DNA from: Streptomyces sp. NBC_01497
GTDB lineage: Bacteria > Actinomycetota > Actinomycetes > Streptomycetales > Streptomycetaceae
DNA length: 64,000 bases
Direction: 5' to 3'
NCBI RefSeq assembly: GCF_036250695.1
Contig: NZ_CP109427.1
Coordinates: 1,240,001 to 1,304,000, forward strand
A program made the translations under genes and the position numbers. The notes below the pieces were generated by a model. The model saw nothing but the letters and a program-made list of their open reading frames with translations. It did not search any database and was not told the origin of the DNA. Below, in pieces: positions 53,156 through 61,136 of the stretch. The stretch's first letter is position 1, and each line of letters begins with the position of its first letter.

Positions 53156-53185
53156 GCCGACGCCTTCCTCCCCTGGAGTCCCGTC

Positions 53186-54940
53186 ATGGACATCAACACC
53201 GTCGCCGTCATCGGCCTGGGCACCATGGGTCAGGGCCTCGCCGAGGCCCTGACCCGTTCGGGCCGCGAGGTCATCGGCATCGACACCGACCCGGCCGCCG
53301 CCGCGAGGGCCGCCGCCGCACTCGACGCCTCCACCGCCCGCGCGGTCGCCCGCGGCGACCTGACACAGGAGCAACGGCGGACGACTCGGGCCGGGTTGCG
53401 CACCTTCACGGACCTGCGGGCCGCCGCGGACGCGGACCTCGTGGTGGAGGTGGTGCCGGAGTCGTACGACGACAAGCTCGGGGTCCTGCGCGCCCTCGAC
53501 GGCATCGTGCGGCCCGACGTGGTGCTCGCGACCGGGACCAACGCGCTGTCCGTCACCCGCCTCGCCGCCGCCACCGCCCGCCCGGAGCGGGTGGTCGGCA
53601 TGCACTTCTTCCACCCCGCCCCGGTGATGCGGCTGGTGGAGGTGGTGCGCACGGTCTTCAGCTCGCCCGCCGCCCTGGACATCGTCACGGCCCTCGCCCG
53701 CGACCTGGGCAAGGAGACCGTCGCGGCGGGCGACCGGCCGGGGTTCGTCGCGGACGGGCTGCTGTTCCGCTATCTCAACAGGGCCGCCGCGATGTACGAG
53801 TCGGGGTACGCGTCCCGCGACGACATCGACGCGGCGATGCGATTCGGCTGCGGCCTGCCGATGGGCCCGCTCGCGCTGCTCGACCTCATCGGCATCGATA
53901 CGGCGCGCACCGTGCTGGAAGCCATGTACCAGCACTCCGGCGACCTGGCGGACGCGCCGGCACCCGTGCTCGGCCGCCTGACCGGGGCGGGGCTGACGGG
54001 CCGGAAAGCCGGCCGCGGCTTCCACCGCTACGCGGCGGACGGCACGCGCCCCGCCGCGCCGCGCCGCGCCCCGTCCGGCGGGCCGGCGGTCGGCACGGTC
54101 GGCGTCGCGGGGTCCGGCACGATGGCCGCGGGTATCGCGGAGGTGTTCGCGACGTCCGGGCACCAGGTCGTACTGGCCGGCCGCACCGCTGGGAAGGCGG
54201 CCGCGGCGAAGGAGAGGATCGCCTCGTCACTTCGTCGCTCTGTCGACAAGAAGAGGATGACCGTGCAGAGCGCGGAGGCGGCGCTGGGCCGGGTCACGGC
54301 GGCCGAGTCACTGGAGGCGCTCGCCCCGGCGGATCTGGCCCTGGAGGCCGTCGCGGAGGACCTGGACGTGAAGCGGGGCCTGTTCCGCGTCCTGGACGGG
54401 ATCTGCCGCCCGGGCGCGGTGCTCGCCACCACGACCTCCTCCCTCCCTGTCGTCGCGTGCGCCCGGGCCACCGGCCGGCCCGAGGACGTCGTCGGCATGC
54501 ACTTCTTCAACCCGGCGCCGGCGATGCGCCTCGTCGAGGTCGTCACCACGGTGCTGACCTCACAGACGGCCCACGCCCGGGTGCGTGACGCGGCGCTGGC
54601 CGCGGGCAAGCACCCGGTGGACTGCGGTGACCGGGCCGGCTTCATCGTGAACGCGCTGCTGTTCCCCTACCTCAACGACGCCGTGAAGATGGTGGAGGAC
54701 CACTACGCGACCCCGGACGACATCGACACCGCGATGCGGCTCGGGGCGGGGTATCCGATGGGCCCCTTCGAGCTGCTCGACGTCGTCGGCCTGGATGTCT
54801 CGCTCGCGATCGAGCGCGTACTCCACCGGGAGTTCCGCGAGCCGGGCCTCGCGCCGGCGCCGCTGCTGGAAGCGCTGGTGTCGGCAGGCTTCCTGGGCCG
54901 CAAGTCGGGTCGCGGCTTCCGCACCCACGCGCGCCGTTGA
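53186..54940 (+). CDS. 3-hydroxybutyryl-CoA dehydrogenase, double module
   Basis: The 584-aa protein consists of two full dehydrogenase modules in tandem, each with a Rossmann NAD domain and a C-terminal helical domain. Nucleotide-binding motifs are VIGLGTMGQG (about 8-17) and VAGSGTMAAG (about 303-312). Both halves keep the signature GMHFFHPAPVMRLVEVV or GMHFFNPAPAMRLVEVV with the catalytic His. It interconverts acetoacetyl-CoA and 3-hydroxybutyryl-CoA, feeding crotonyl-CoA into Ccr. Such fused forms are usual in Streptomyces ethylmalonyl-CoA clusters. It is followed by the tetR gene after 45 bp, with the first GGCAC operator in the gap. Confidence 0.88.
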   Translation: MDINTVAVIGLGTMGQGLAEALTRSGREVIGIDTDPAAAARAAAALDASTARAVARGDLTQEQRRTTRAGLRTFTDLRAAADADLVVEVVPESYDDKLGVLRALDGIVRPDVVLATGTNALSVTRLAAATARPERVVGMHFFHPAPVMRLVEVVRTVFSSPAALDIVTALARDLGKETVAAGDRPGFVADGLLFRYLNRAAAMYESGYASRDDIDAAMRFGCGLPMGPLALLDLIGIDTARTVLEAMYQHSGDLADAPAPVLGRLTGAGLTGRKAGRGFHRYAADGTRPAAPRRAPSGGPAVGTVGVAGSGTMAAGIAEVFATSGHQVVLAGRTAGKAAAAKERIASSLRRSVDKKRMTVQSAEAALGRVTAAESLEALAPADLALEAVAEDLDVKRGLFRVLDGICRPGAVLATTTSSLPVVACARATGRPEDVVGMHFFNPAPAMRLVEVVTTVLTSQTAHARVRDAALAAGKHPVDCGDRAGFIVNALLFPYLNDAVKMVEDHYATPDDIDTAMRLGAGYPMGPFELLDVVGLDVSLAIERVLHREFREPGLAPAPLLEALVSAGFLGRKSGRGFRTHARR

Positions 54941-54948
54941 GGGTCGGC

Positions 54949-54961
54949 GGCACAGAGTGCC
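54949..54961. promoter_or_regulatory. operator-like palindrome GGCAC-AGA-GTGCC before tetR
   Basis: A perfect 5+3+5 palindrome 25 bp upstream of the tetR start, matching two more copies upstream of ccr (56029-56041, 56071-56083). Its position next to a TetR gene suggests autoregulation. Confidence 0.6.
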
Positions 54962-54985
54962 ACCTGCATGGAGTACGTTCACCGT

Positions 54986-55792
54986 ATGTCGCAGCCGGCC
55001 AAACCCTCACGTACACAGACGAACTCCGAGGCCCCCGTGAGCGCCGCCGGCACCAAGGCCGCCGCCCAGCGCCTGAAGATGCGCCGCGAACTGGCGGCCG
55101 CGGCGATGGAACTGTTCGCGACAAAGGGGTACGAGGCGACCACGGTCGACGAGATCGCGGCGGCGGCCGGGGTCGCGCGCCGGACCTTCTTCCGCCACTT
55201 CCGCTCCAAGGAAGAGGCGATCTTCCCCGACCACGACGACACGCTCGTGCGCGCGGAGGCCGTGCTCAACGCGGCCCCGCCGCACGAGCACCCGCTCGAC
55301 ACGGTGTGCCGGGGCATCAAGGAGGTCATGCGGATGTACGCGGCGTCGCCCGCGGTGTCCGTGGAGCGCTACCGCCTGACCCGTGAGGTGCCGACCCTGC
55401 GGGAGCGGGAGATCGCCTCCGTGGCCCGCTACGAGCGGCTGTTCACGCGCTATCTGCTGGGCCATTTCGACGAGCACGCCCACGCCGGCGACAGCGACGA
55501 CCCGCTGCTGGCCGAGGTGGCGGCGTCCGCGGTGGTCACCGCGCACAACCATGTGCTGCGCCGGTGGCTGCGGGCCGGCGGCGAGGGCGACGTGGAGGCA
55601 CAGCTCGACCACGCCTTCGAGATCGTCCGCAAGGCCTTCGGCACGGGCTTCGCGGCGGGCGCGCCCATCAGCGCGGAGCGGCCGCCCGCCGCGGCGCACA
55701 CGAGCGGGGACGTGCTGGTCGCGGTGGCCCGTACGGACGCCCCGCTGGACGAGGTCATGCGGACGATCCAGCGGGCGCTCGGGTCCGCCTGA
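54986..55792 (+). CDS. TetR/AcrR-family regulator of the ethylmalonyl-CoA cluster
   Basis: This 268-aa repressor-type regulator has an N-terminal HTH (about residues 33-77: AAAMELFATKGYEATTVDEI, then AAAAGVARRTFFRHF). A large ligand-binding domain follows. It sits between the dehydrogenase and ccr genes, with operator-like palindromes on both sides, so it probably controls the pathway in response to an acyl-CoA or related metabolite (inference). The ATG at 54986 has GGAG about 12 nt upstream; an in-frame ATG at 54968 would add six residues. Confidence 0.86.
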   Translation: MSQPAKPSRTQTNSEAPVSAAGTKAAAQRLKMRRELAAAAMELFATKGYEATTVDEIAAAAGVARRTFFRHFRSKEEAIFPDHDDTLVRAEAVLNAAPPHEHPLDTVCRGIKEVMRMYAASPAVSVERYRLTREVPTLREREIASVARYERLFTRYLLGHFDEHAHAGDSDDPLLAEVAASAVVTAHNHVLRRWLRAGGEGDVEAQLDHAFEIVRKAFGTGFAAGAPISAERPPAAAHTSGDVLVAVARTDAPLDEVMRTIQRALGSA

Positions 55793-55860
55793 CGTCCGGG
55801 CGGCCCGGGCCGCGAACCGCCTGGAGCCGCGAGCCATCGGGCGTCCGGCACCGGCGTCCG

Positions 55861-55898
55861 CCCCGTCGCGGGGGCTTCCGCCCTCCCCCGTCGCGGGG
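55861..55898 (+). terminator. paired hairpins CCCCGTCGCGGGG after tetR
   Basis: Two identical 13-bp hairpins, 25 bp apart, within a 17-bp direct repeat (CCCGTCGCGGGGCTTCC-like). They probably end the dehydrogenase-tetR transcript. Confidence 0.4.
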
Positions 55899-56012
55899 CT
55901 TCCTCCCCGGCCGCATCCGTCGCACCCGCTCTTCGCTTCCCCGCCCTGCACCGCCCTTCACCGCCCTCCCCGGGTCATCCGTGGGAGGGCGGCGGTGTGT
56001 CGCACAGCGAAC

Positions 56013-56026
56013 GATGATCGATCATC
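56013..56026. promoter_or_regulatory. 14-bp perfect palindrome GATGATCGATCATC
   Basis: A perfect palindrome two bases from the first GGCAC-N3-GTGCC site upstream of ccr. It may be a second regulator's operator. Confidence 0.4.
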
Positions 56027-56027
56027 C

Positions 56028-56083
56028 TGGCACTCAGTGCCATTAAATTGCCTTCCAACCCTTGCAAGGCGGCACGGGGTGCC
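56028..56083. promoter_or_regulatory. two GGCAC-N3-GTGCC operators upstream of ccr
   Basis: Sites GGCACTCAGTGCC (56029-56041; extended to TGGCACT/AGTGCCA) and GGCACGGGGTGCC (56071-56083), with centres 42 bp apart, that is four helical turns. A CTTGCAAG palindrome lies between them (56061-56068 region). The same motif precedes tetR. The pair is positioned for cooperative binding across the ccr promoter. Confidence 0.6.
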
Positions 56084-56247
56084 ATACCGTCACGTTATCC
56101 GGCCTGTCCCCGCGGGCGTCACCCCCGCGTCGCCGGATCGCCTGCGTCACAGGCACTCCCACCGCGCCCACCGGCGCGCGCACCACCCGCCGAACCGACG
56201 GCACCCTCCACCGCCCCCAGCTCAGTCAGCCCCATCCGGAGGTTCCC

Positions 56248-57603
56248 GTGAAGGACATCCTGGACGCCGTCCAGTCCCCCGACACCACGGCCGCGGACTT
56301 CGCGGCGCTCCCGCTGCCCGAGTCCTATCGCGCCGTCACCGTCCGCAAGGACGAGACCGCGATGTTCGAGGGCCTTGCCACCCGCGACAAGGATCCCCGC
56401 AAGTCGCTGCACGTCGACGACGTGCCGGTGCCCGAACTCGGGCCCGGCGAGGCGCTCGTGGCGGTGATGGCCAGTTCCGTGAACTACAACTCGGTGTGGA
56501 CGTCGCTGTTCGAGCCCCTGCCGACCTTCGCCTTCCTGGAGCGGTACGGCCGGCTCAGCCCGCTCGCCGCCCGGCACGACCTGCCCTACCACGTCATCGG
56601 GTCCGACCTCTCGGGCGTCGTGCTGCGCACCGGTCCCGGCGTCAACGCCTGGCACCCGGGCGACCGGGTCGTCGCGCACTGCCTCTCCGTCGAGCTGGAG
56701 AGCTCGGACGGGCACAACGACACCATGCTCGACCCCGAGCAGCGCATCTGGGGCTTCGAGACGAACTTCGGCGGCCTCGCCGAGCTCGCCCTCGTCAAGT
56801 CCAACCAGCTGATGCCCAAGCCGGACCACCTCAGCTGGGAGGAGGCCGCGGCGCCCGGGCTGGTCAACTCCACCGCGTACCGCCAGCTCGTCTCCCGCAA
56901 CGGCGCCGGGATGAAGCAGGGCGACAACGTCCTGATCTGGGGTGCGAGCGGCGGACTCGGCTCGTACGCCACGCAGTTCGCACTCGCGGGCGGCGCCAAC
57001 CCCATCTGTGTGGTGTCGAGCCGGCAGAAGGCGGAGCTGTGCCGGCGCATGGGCGCCGAGGCCGTCATCGACCGCAACGCCGAGGGGTACAGGTTCTGGC
57101 GCGACGAGCACAGCCAGGACCCGCGCGAGTGGAAGCGGTTCGGCGCGCGCATCCGCGAACTGACCGGCGGCGAGGACGTCGACATCGTCTTCGAGCACCC
57201 GGGCCGGGAGACGTTCGGCGCGAGCGTGTACGTCGCCCGCAAGGGCGGCACCATCGTCACGTGCGCCTCCACGTCCGGCTACACGCACGAGTACGACAAC
57301 CGCTACCTGTGGATGTCCCTGAAGCGCATCGTGGGCTCCCACTTCGCCAACTACCGTGAGGCCTGGGAGGCCAACCGGCTGATCGCCAAGGGGCGCATCC
57401 ACCCCACCCTGTCGAAGGTGTACGCGCTGGAGGACACCGGCCAGGCCGCGTACGACGTGCACCACAACCTGCACCAGGGCAAGGTCGGTGTCCTCGCGCT
57501 GGCGCCCCGCGAGGGCCTCGGGGTGCGGGATCAGGAGATGCGGGCCCGGTACGCCGACGCCATCGACCTCTTCCGCACCGAGCGGACGGCGGTCGCCGCA
57601 TGA
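56248..57603 (+). CDS. ccr: crotonyl-CoA carboxylase/reductase
   Basis: This 451-aa medium-chain reductase converts crotonyl-CoA plus CO2 and NADPH to (2S)-ethylmalonyl-CoA, the key step of the ethylmalonyl-CoA pathway and a source of polyketide extender units. The NADPH-binding loop is WGASGGLGSYATQFALAGG, and the family-specific GFETNFGGLAELALVKSNQLMPKP and ASSVNYNSVWTS are present. GTG start at 56248 with GGAGG 7 nt upstream; the open frame continues upstream through the operator region but is not protein-like. Its last 4 bp (ATGA) overlap ecm. Regulated probably by the TetR protein through the paired palindromes. Confidence 0.94.
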   Translation: MKDILDAVQSPDTTAADFAALPLPESYRAVTVRKDETAMFEGLATRDKDPRKSLHVDDVPVPELGPGEALVAVMASSVNYNSVWTSLFEPLPTFAFLERYGRLSPLAARHDLPYHVIGSDLSGVVLRTGPGVNAWHPGDRVVAHCLSVELESSDGHNDTMLDPEQRIWGFETNFGGLAELALVKSNQLMPKPDHLSWEEAAAPGLVNSTAYRQLVSRNGAGMKQGDNVLIWGASGGLGSYATQFALAGGANPICVVSSRQKAELCRRMGAEAVIDRNAEGYRFWRDEHSQDPREWKRFGARIRELTGGEDVDIVFEHPGRETFGASVYVARKGGTIVTCASTSGYTHEYDNRYLWMSLKRIVGSHFANYREAWEANRLIAKGRIHPTLSKVYALEDTGQAAYDVHHNLHQGKVGVLALAPREGLGVRDQEMRARYADAIDLFRTERTAVAA

Positions 57604-59618
57604 CATCCCCCGCCCCCAGGGACCAGCCCTGGCTGATGCGCACCTACGCGGGACACTCGACGGCCGAGGCGTCCAACGCCCTGTACCGGCAGGGCCTCGC
57701 CAAGGGCCAGACGGGCCTCTCGGTCGCCTTCGACCTGCCCACCCAGACGGGTTACGACCCCGACCACGTGCTCGCGCGGGGCGAGGTCGGCCGGGTCGGG
57801 GTGCCCGTGTCCCACCTCGGCGACATGCGGCGGCTGTTCGACGGGATCCCGCTGGACCGTACGAACACCTCCATGACCATCAACGCGACCGCGCTGTGGA
57901 TGTTCGCGCTGTACCAGGTGGTGGCGGAGGAGCAGGGCGACGACGCGCCCGGCTGCCTCACGGGCACCACGCAGAACGACATCGTCAAGGAGTACCTGTC
58001 CCGGGGGACGTACGTGTTCCCGCCGGGGCCGAGCCTGCGGCTGACCACGGACCTCATCGCGTACACGGTGGCTCGCGCGCCCCGCTGGAACCCCGTCAAC
58101 ATCTGCAGCTACCACCTGCAGGAGGCCGGCGCGACGCCCGTGCAGGAGGTCGCGTACGCGCTCTCGACGGCGATCACGGTGCTGGACGCGGTCAAGGCGG
58201 GCGGACAGGTGTCCGAGGAGGCGTTCGGCGAGGTCGTCGGGCGGATCTCGTTCTTCGTGAACGCGGGCGTCCGGTTCGTCGAGGAGATGTGCAAGATGCG
58301 CGCCTTCACGCGGCTGTGGGACGACATCACCCGCGAGCGGTACGGCGTCGAGGACGCGCGCCGGCGCCGGTTCCGCTACGGCGTGCAGGTCAACTCCCTG
58401 GGACTGACGGAGGCGCAGCCGGAGAACAACGTGCAGCGCATCGTGCTGGAGATGCTGGCCGTGACCCTGTCGAAGGGCGCACGCGCCCGCGCGGTGCAAC
58501 TGCCCGCCTGGAACGAGGCGCTCGGGCTGCCGCGCCCCTGGGACCAGCAGTGGTCGCTGCGCGTCCAGCAGGTACTGGCGCACGAGAGCGACCTGCTCGA
58601 ATACCCGGACCTGTTCGACGGGTCACCGGTCGTCGAGGAGAAGGTGGCCGGCCTGGTGGCCGGGGCGCGCGCCGAGATGGCCCGCATCGAGGAGCGCGGC
58701 GGGCTGCTGGCAGCGGTCGAATCCGGCTACCTCAAGGGCGAGTTGGTCGCCTCGCACGCCCGGCGGCGAGCCGCCGTCGAATCCGGCGAGGCGAAGGTCG
58801 TCGGGGTGAACTGCTACGAGGCGAGCGAGCCGAGCCCTCTGACCGCCGACCTCGGCACGGCGGTCCTCACCGTCGACCCGGCGACCGAGGCGTCCGTGGT
58901 GAAGGCGCTGGCCGGCTGGCGCGCGGGCCGCGACGAGGAGCGGGCGGCCTCGGCGCTCGTGGCGCTGGAGAAGGCGGCGGCCGGAACGGACAACCTGATG
59001 GACGTGAGCCTCGCGTGCGCGCGAGCCGGCGTCACGACGGGCGAGTGGGCCGGGGCGCTGCGCACGGTGTTCGGCGAGTTCCGCGCGCCCACCGGGGTGG
59101 GCGGCGCGCCGGTCGCGGAGGCGGCGACGGCGGGGTCACCGCTGGCGGCGGTCCGCGCGAAGGCGGCCCGTACCGCGGCGGAGCTGGGTGTCGGCCGGCT
59201 CCGCCTGCTGGTCGGCAAACCGGGCCTCGACGGGCACTCCAACGGCGCCGAGCAGATCGCGGTGCGCGCCCGGGACGCCGGTTTCGAGGTGGTGTACCAG
59301 GGCATCCGGCTCACCCCCGCGCAGATCGTCTCGGCCGCGCTCGCCGAGGACGTGCACTGCGTCGGCCTGTCGATCCTGTCCGGCTCGCACACCGCGCTCG
59401 TCCCCGACGTCCTGGCGCGGCTGCGCGAGGCGGGCGGCGGCGACATCCCCGTGGTGGTCGGCGGCATCATCCCGGCCACGGACGCGGCGGCCCTGCAAGC
59501 GGCCGGTGTGGTGGCCGTATTCACTCCGAAGGACTTCGGGATCACCGACATCATCGGCCGTATCGTCGATTGCGTACGGCAGGCCAACCAGCTCGACCCC
59601 CAGGAGGTCCCCGCATGA
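57600..59618 (+). CDS. ecm: ethylmalonyl-CoA mutase, coenzyme B12-dependent (MeaA-type)
   Basis: This 672-aa mutase converts (2R)-ethylmalonyl-CoA to (2S)-methylsuccinyl-CoA. The N-terminal TIM barrel (about 1-500) starts MRTYAGHSTAEASNALYRQG and includes the substrate loop FDLPTQTGYDPDH. The C-terminal B12 domain has the cobalamin motif GLDGHSNGAEQIAVRARDAG (DXHXXG) and GLSILSGSH. This single-subunit form, with barrel and B12 domain together, is the Ecm/MeaA group and not methylmalonyl-CoA mutase. ATGA overlaps link it to ccr before and to the lyase gene after it. Confidence 0.92.
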   Translation: MTSPAPRDQPWLMRTYAGHSTAEASNALYRQGLAKGQTGLSVAFDLPTQTGYDPDHVLARGEVGRVGVPVSHLGDMRRLFDGIPLDRTNTSMTINATALWMFALYQVVAEEQGDDAPGCLTGTTQNDIVKEYLSRGTYVFPPGPSLRLTTDLIAYTVARAPRWNPVNICSYHLQEAGATPVQEVAYALSTAITVLDAVKAGGQVSEEAFGEVVGRISFFVNAGVRFVEEMCKMRAFTRLWDDITRERYGVEDARRRRFRYGVQVNSLGLTEAQPENNVQRIVLEMLAVTLSKGARARAVQLPAWNEALGLPRPWDQQWSLRVQQVLAHESDLLEYPDLFDGSPVVEEKVAGLVAGARAEMARIEERGGLLAAVESGYLKGELVASHARRRAAVESGEAKVVGVNCYEASEPSPLTADLGTAVLTVDPATEASVVKALAGWRAGRDEERAASALVALEKAAAGTDNLMDVSLACARAGVTTGEWAGALRTVFGEFRAPTGVGGAPVAEAATAGSPLAAVRAKAARTAAELGVGRLRLLVGKPGLDGHSNGAEQIAVRARDAGFEVVYQGIRLTPAQIVSAALAEDVHCVGLSILSGSHTALVPDVLARLREAGGGDIPVVVGGIIPATDAAALQAAGVVAVFTPKDFGITDIIGRIVDCVRQANQLDPQEVPA

Positions 59619-60619
59619 CCAGCCCGTCTTCTCCCGCGTCCGCCGGCCCCTCGTCCGCCGACGCCGTGGACCGGTTGCGCCCCCGGCGCTCGTGCCTCGC
59701 GGTGCCCGGCTCCAGCCCGCGCTTCCTGGACAAGGCCCAGGGCCTGCCCGCGGACCAGGTCTTCCTCGACCTGGAGGACGCGGTGGCACCGCTCGCGAAG
59801 GAGGGCGCCCGGCACAGCATTGTGGACGCGCTCAACAAGGGGGACTGGACAGGTAAGACGCGTGTCGTCCGGGTCAACGACTGGACGACGAGCTGGACGT
59901 ACCGGGACGTCATCACGGTCGTGGAGGGCGCCGGGCAGAACCTGGACTGCGTGATGCTGCCGAAGGTGCAGGACGCGGAGCAGGTGCGGACGCTGGACCT
60001 GCTGCTGACGCAGATCGAGCGGACGATGGGCTTCGAGGTCGGCCGGATCGGCATCGAGGCGCAGATCGAGAACGCGCGGGGCCTCGTGAACGTGGACGCG
60101 ATCGCCGCGTCGTCGCCGCGCCTGGAGACGATCGTGTTCGGGCCCGCCGACTTCATGGCGTCCATCAACATGAAGACGCTGGTGGTGGGCAAGCAGCCGC
60201 CCGGCTACGACGCCGACGCGTACCACTACATCCTGATGCGCATCCTGATGGCCGCCCGCACCCACGACCTGCAGGCCATCGACGGTCCCTACCTCCAGAT
60301 CCGCGACGTGGACGGCTTCCGCGAGGTCGCGGGACGCGCCGCCGCGCTCGGTTATGACGGGAAGTGGGTACTGCACCCGGGTCAGATCGACGCTGCCAAC
60401 GAGGTGTTCTCGCCGGCGCAGGACGACTACGACCACGCGGAGCTGATCCTCGACGCGTACGAGTACTACACGTCGGAGGCCGGCGGCAAGAAGGGCTCCG
60501 CGATGCTCGGTGACGAGATGATCGACGAGGCCAGCCGCAAGATGGCGCTGGTCGTCTCGGGCAAGGGCCGCGCCGCGGGTATGCGGCGCACCACCTCCTT
60601 CGAAGCCCCGGAGGTTTGA
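59615..60619 (+). CDS. mcl1: HpcH/HpaI (CitE)-family malyl-/methylmalyl-CoA lyase
   Basis: This 334-aa Mg-dependent aldolase splits beta-methylmalyl-CoA to glyoxylate and propionyl-CoA in the ethylmalonyl-CoA pathway. CitE features include RRSCLAVPGSSPRFLDKA, VFLDLEDAVAP (metal-binding Glu/Asp), IGIEAQIENARGLVNVD and GKWVLHPGQI. The start overlaps ecm by ATGA. The first 25 residues are Ser/Pro/Ala-rich. Possible alternative: a general malyl-CoA lyase; the neighbourhood favours the pathway enzyme. Confidence 0.88.
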   Translation: MTSPSSPASAGPSSADAVDRLRPRRSCLAVPGSSPRFLDKAQGLPADQVFLDLEDAVAPLAKEGARHSIVDALNKGDWTGKTRVVRVNDWTTSWTYRDVITVVEGAGQNLDCVMLPKVQDAEQVRTLDLLLTQIERTMGFEVGRIGIEAQIENARGLVNVDAIAASSPRLETIVFGPADFMASINMKTLVVGKQPPGYDADAYHYILMRILMAARTHDLQAIDGPYLQIRDVDGFREVAGRAAALGYDGKWVLHPGQIDAANEVFSPAQDDYDHAELILDAYEYYTSEAGGKKGSAMLGDEMIDEASRKMALVVSGKGRAAGMRRTTSFEAPEV

Positions 60620-60625
60620 GCGGCG

Positions 60626-61135
60626 ATGAGGTTCGGCCGGACGTTTGAGGAGTTCGAGGTCGGTGCCGTGTACAAGCACTGGCCGGGCAAGACGGTCACG
60701 GAGTACGACGACCACCTGTTCTGCCTGCTCACGATGAACCACCACCCGCTGCACCTGGACAGCAATTACGCCGAGAAGACCACCGATTTCGGCCGCAACG
60801 TGGTGGTGGGCAACTACGTCTACTCGCTGCTGCTCGGCATGTCGGTGCCCGACGTGTCCGGCAAGGCCATCGCCAACCTGGAGGTCGAGTCGCTGCGGCA
60901 CGTGGCGCCCACCTTCCACGGCGACACGCTGTACGGCGAGACGACGGTGCTGGCGAAGACACCGTCACGCTCCCGCCCGGACCGGGGGATCGTGCAGGTC
61001 CAGACGCGGGGCTACACGCAGGAGGGCACCGTGGTGTGTGTTTTCCGCCGCAAAGTGATGGTGCCGACGGCACAGTACGTTCAGCAGCGCGGCGGCGAGC
61101 AGCCCGGCCGCCCCGAGCCGCAGGAGAGTGACTGA
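60626..61135 (+). CDS. mch: MaoC-like hydratase, probable mesaconyl-CoA hydratase
   Basis: This 169-aa hot-dog-fold hydratase has the MaoC pattern: FGRTFEEFEVGAVYKHWPGKTVTEYDDHLF, MNHHPLHLDSNYAEKTDFGRNVVVGNYVYS-type residues, and YGETTVLAKTPSRSRPDRGIVQV. In the pathway it hydrates mesaconyl-CoA to beta-methylmalyl-CoA. It has one hot-dog domain, about half the length of proteobacterial Mch (two domains). It starts 6 bp after the lyase stop, with GAGGTTTGAGCGG upstream. Confidence 0.85.
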   Translation: MRFGRTFEEFEVGAVYKHWPGKTVTEYDDHLFCLLTMNHHPLHLDSNYAEKTTDFGRNVVVGNYVYSLLLGMSVPDVSGKAIANLEVESLRHVAPTFHGDTLYGETTVLAKTPSRSRPDRGIVQVQTRGYTQEGTVVCVFRRKVMVPTAQYVQQRGGEQPGRPEPQESD

Positions 61136-61136
61136 C

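Larger units (their letters stand above)
52526..53185. other. 660-bp gene-free region upstream of the ethylmalonyl-CoA cluster
   Basis: No credible gene: frames are Pro/Arg/Ala-rich shadows. It holds a (CAGTAG)4 hexamer repeat at 52685-52708 and a hairpin at 53131-53155. The promoter of the dehydrogenase must lie here; I saw no copy of the GGCAC-N3-GTGCC operator. Confidence 0.45.
55793..56247. other. 455-bp regulatory region between tetR and ccr
   Basis: No gene. It contains a GCGGCCCGGGCCGC palindrome just after the tetR stop (55800-55813) and two CCCCGTCGCGGGG hairpins (55861-55873, 55886-55898). Next come the perfect GATGATC/GATCATC palindrome (56013-56026) and the two GGCAC-N3-GTGCC sites. 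The AT-richer 56035-56060 stretch is the probable ccr promoter zone. Confidence 0.55.

Noticed and set aside
52678..53185. Plus-strand open frame starting before the dehydrogenase
   Set aside because: It begins in the CAGTAG repeat, is Pro/Ala/Arg-rich, is out of frame with the dehydrogenase and lacks a ribosome-binding site.
56028..56052. TGGCAC with a TTGC-like element downstream, resembling a sigma-54 promoter
   Set aside because: Streptomyces has no sigma-54, the spacing is wrong, and the TGGCAC is half of the GGCAC-N3-GTGCC palindrome.
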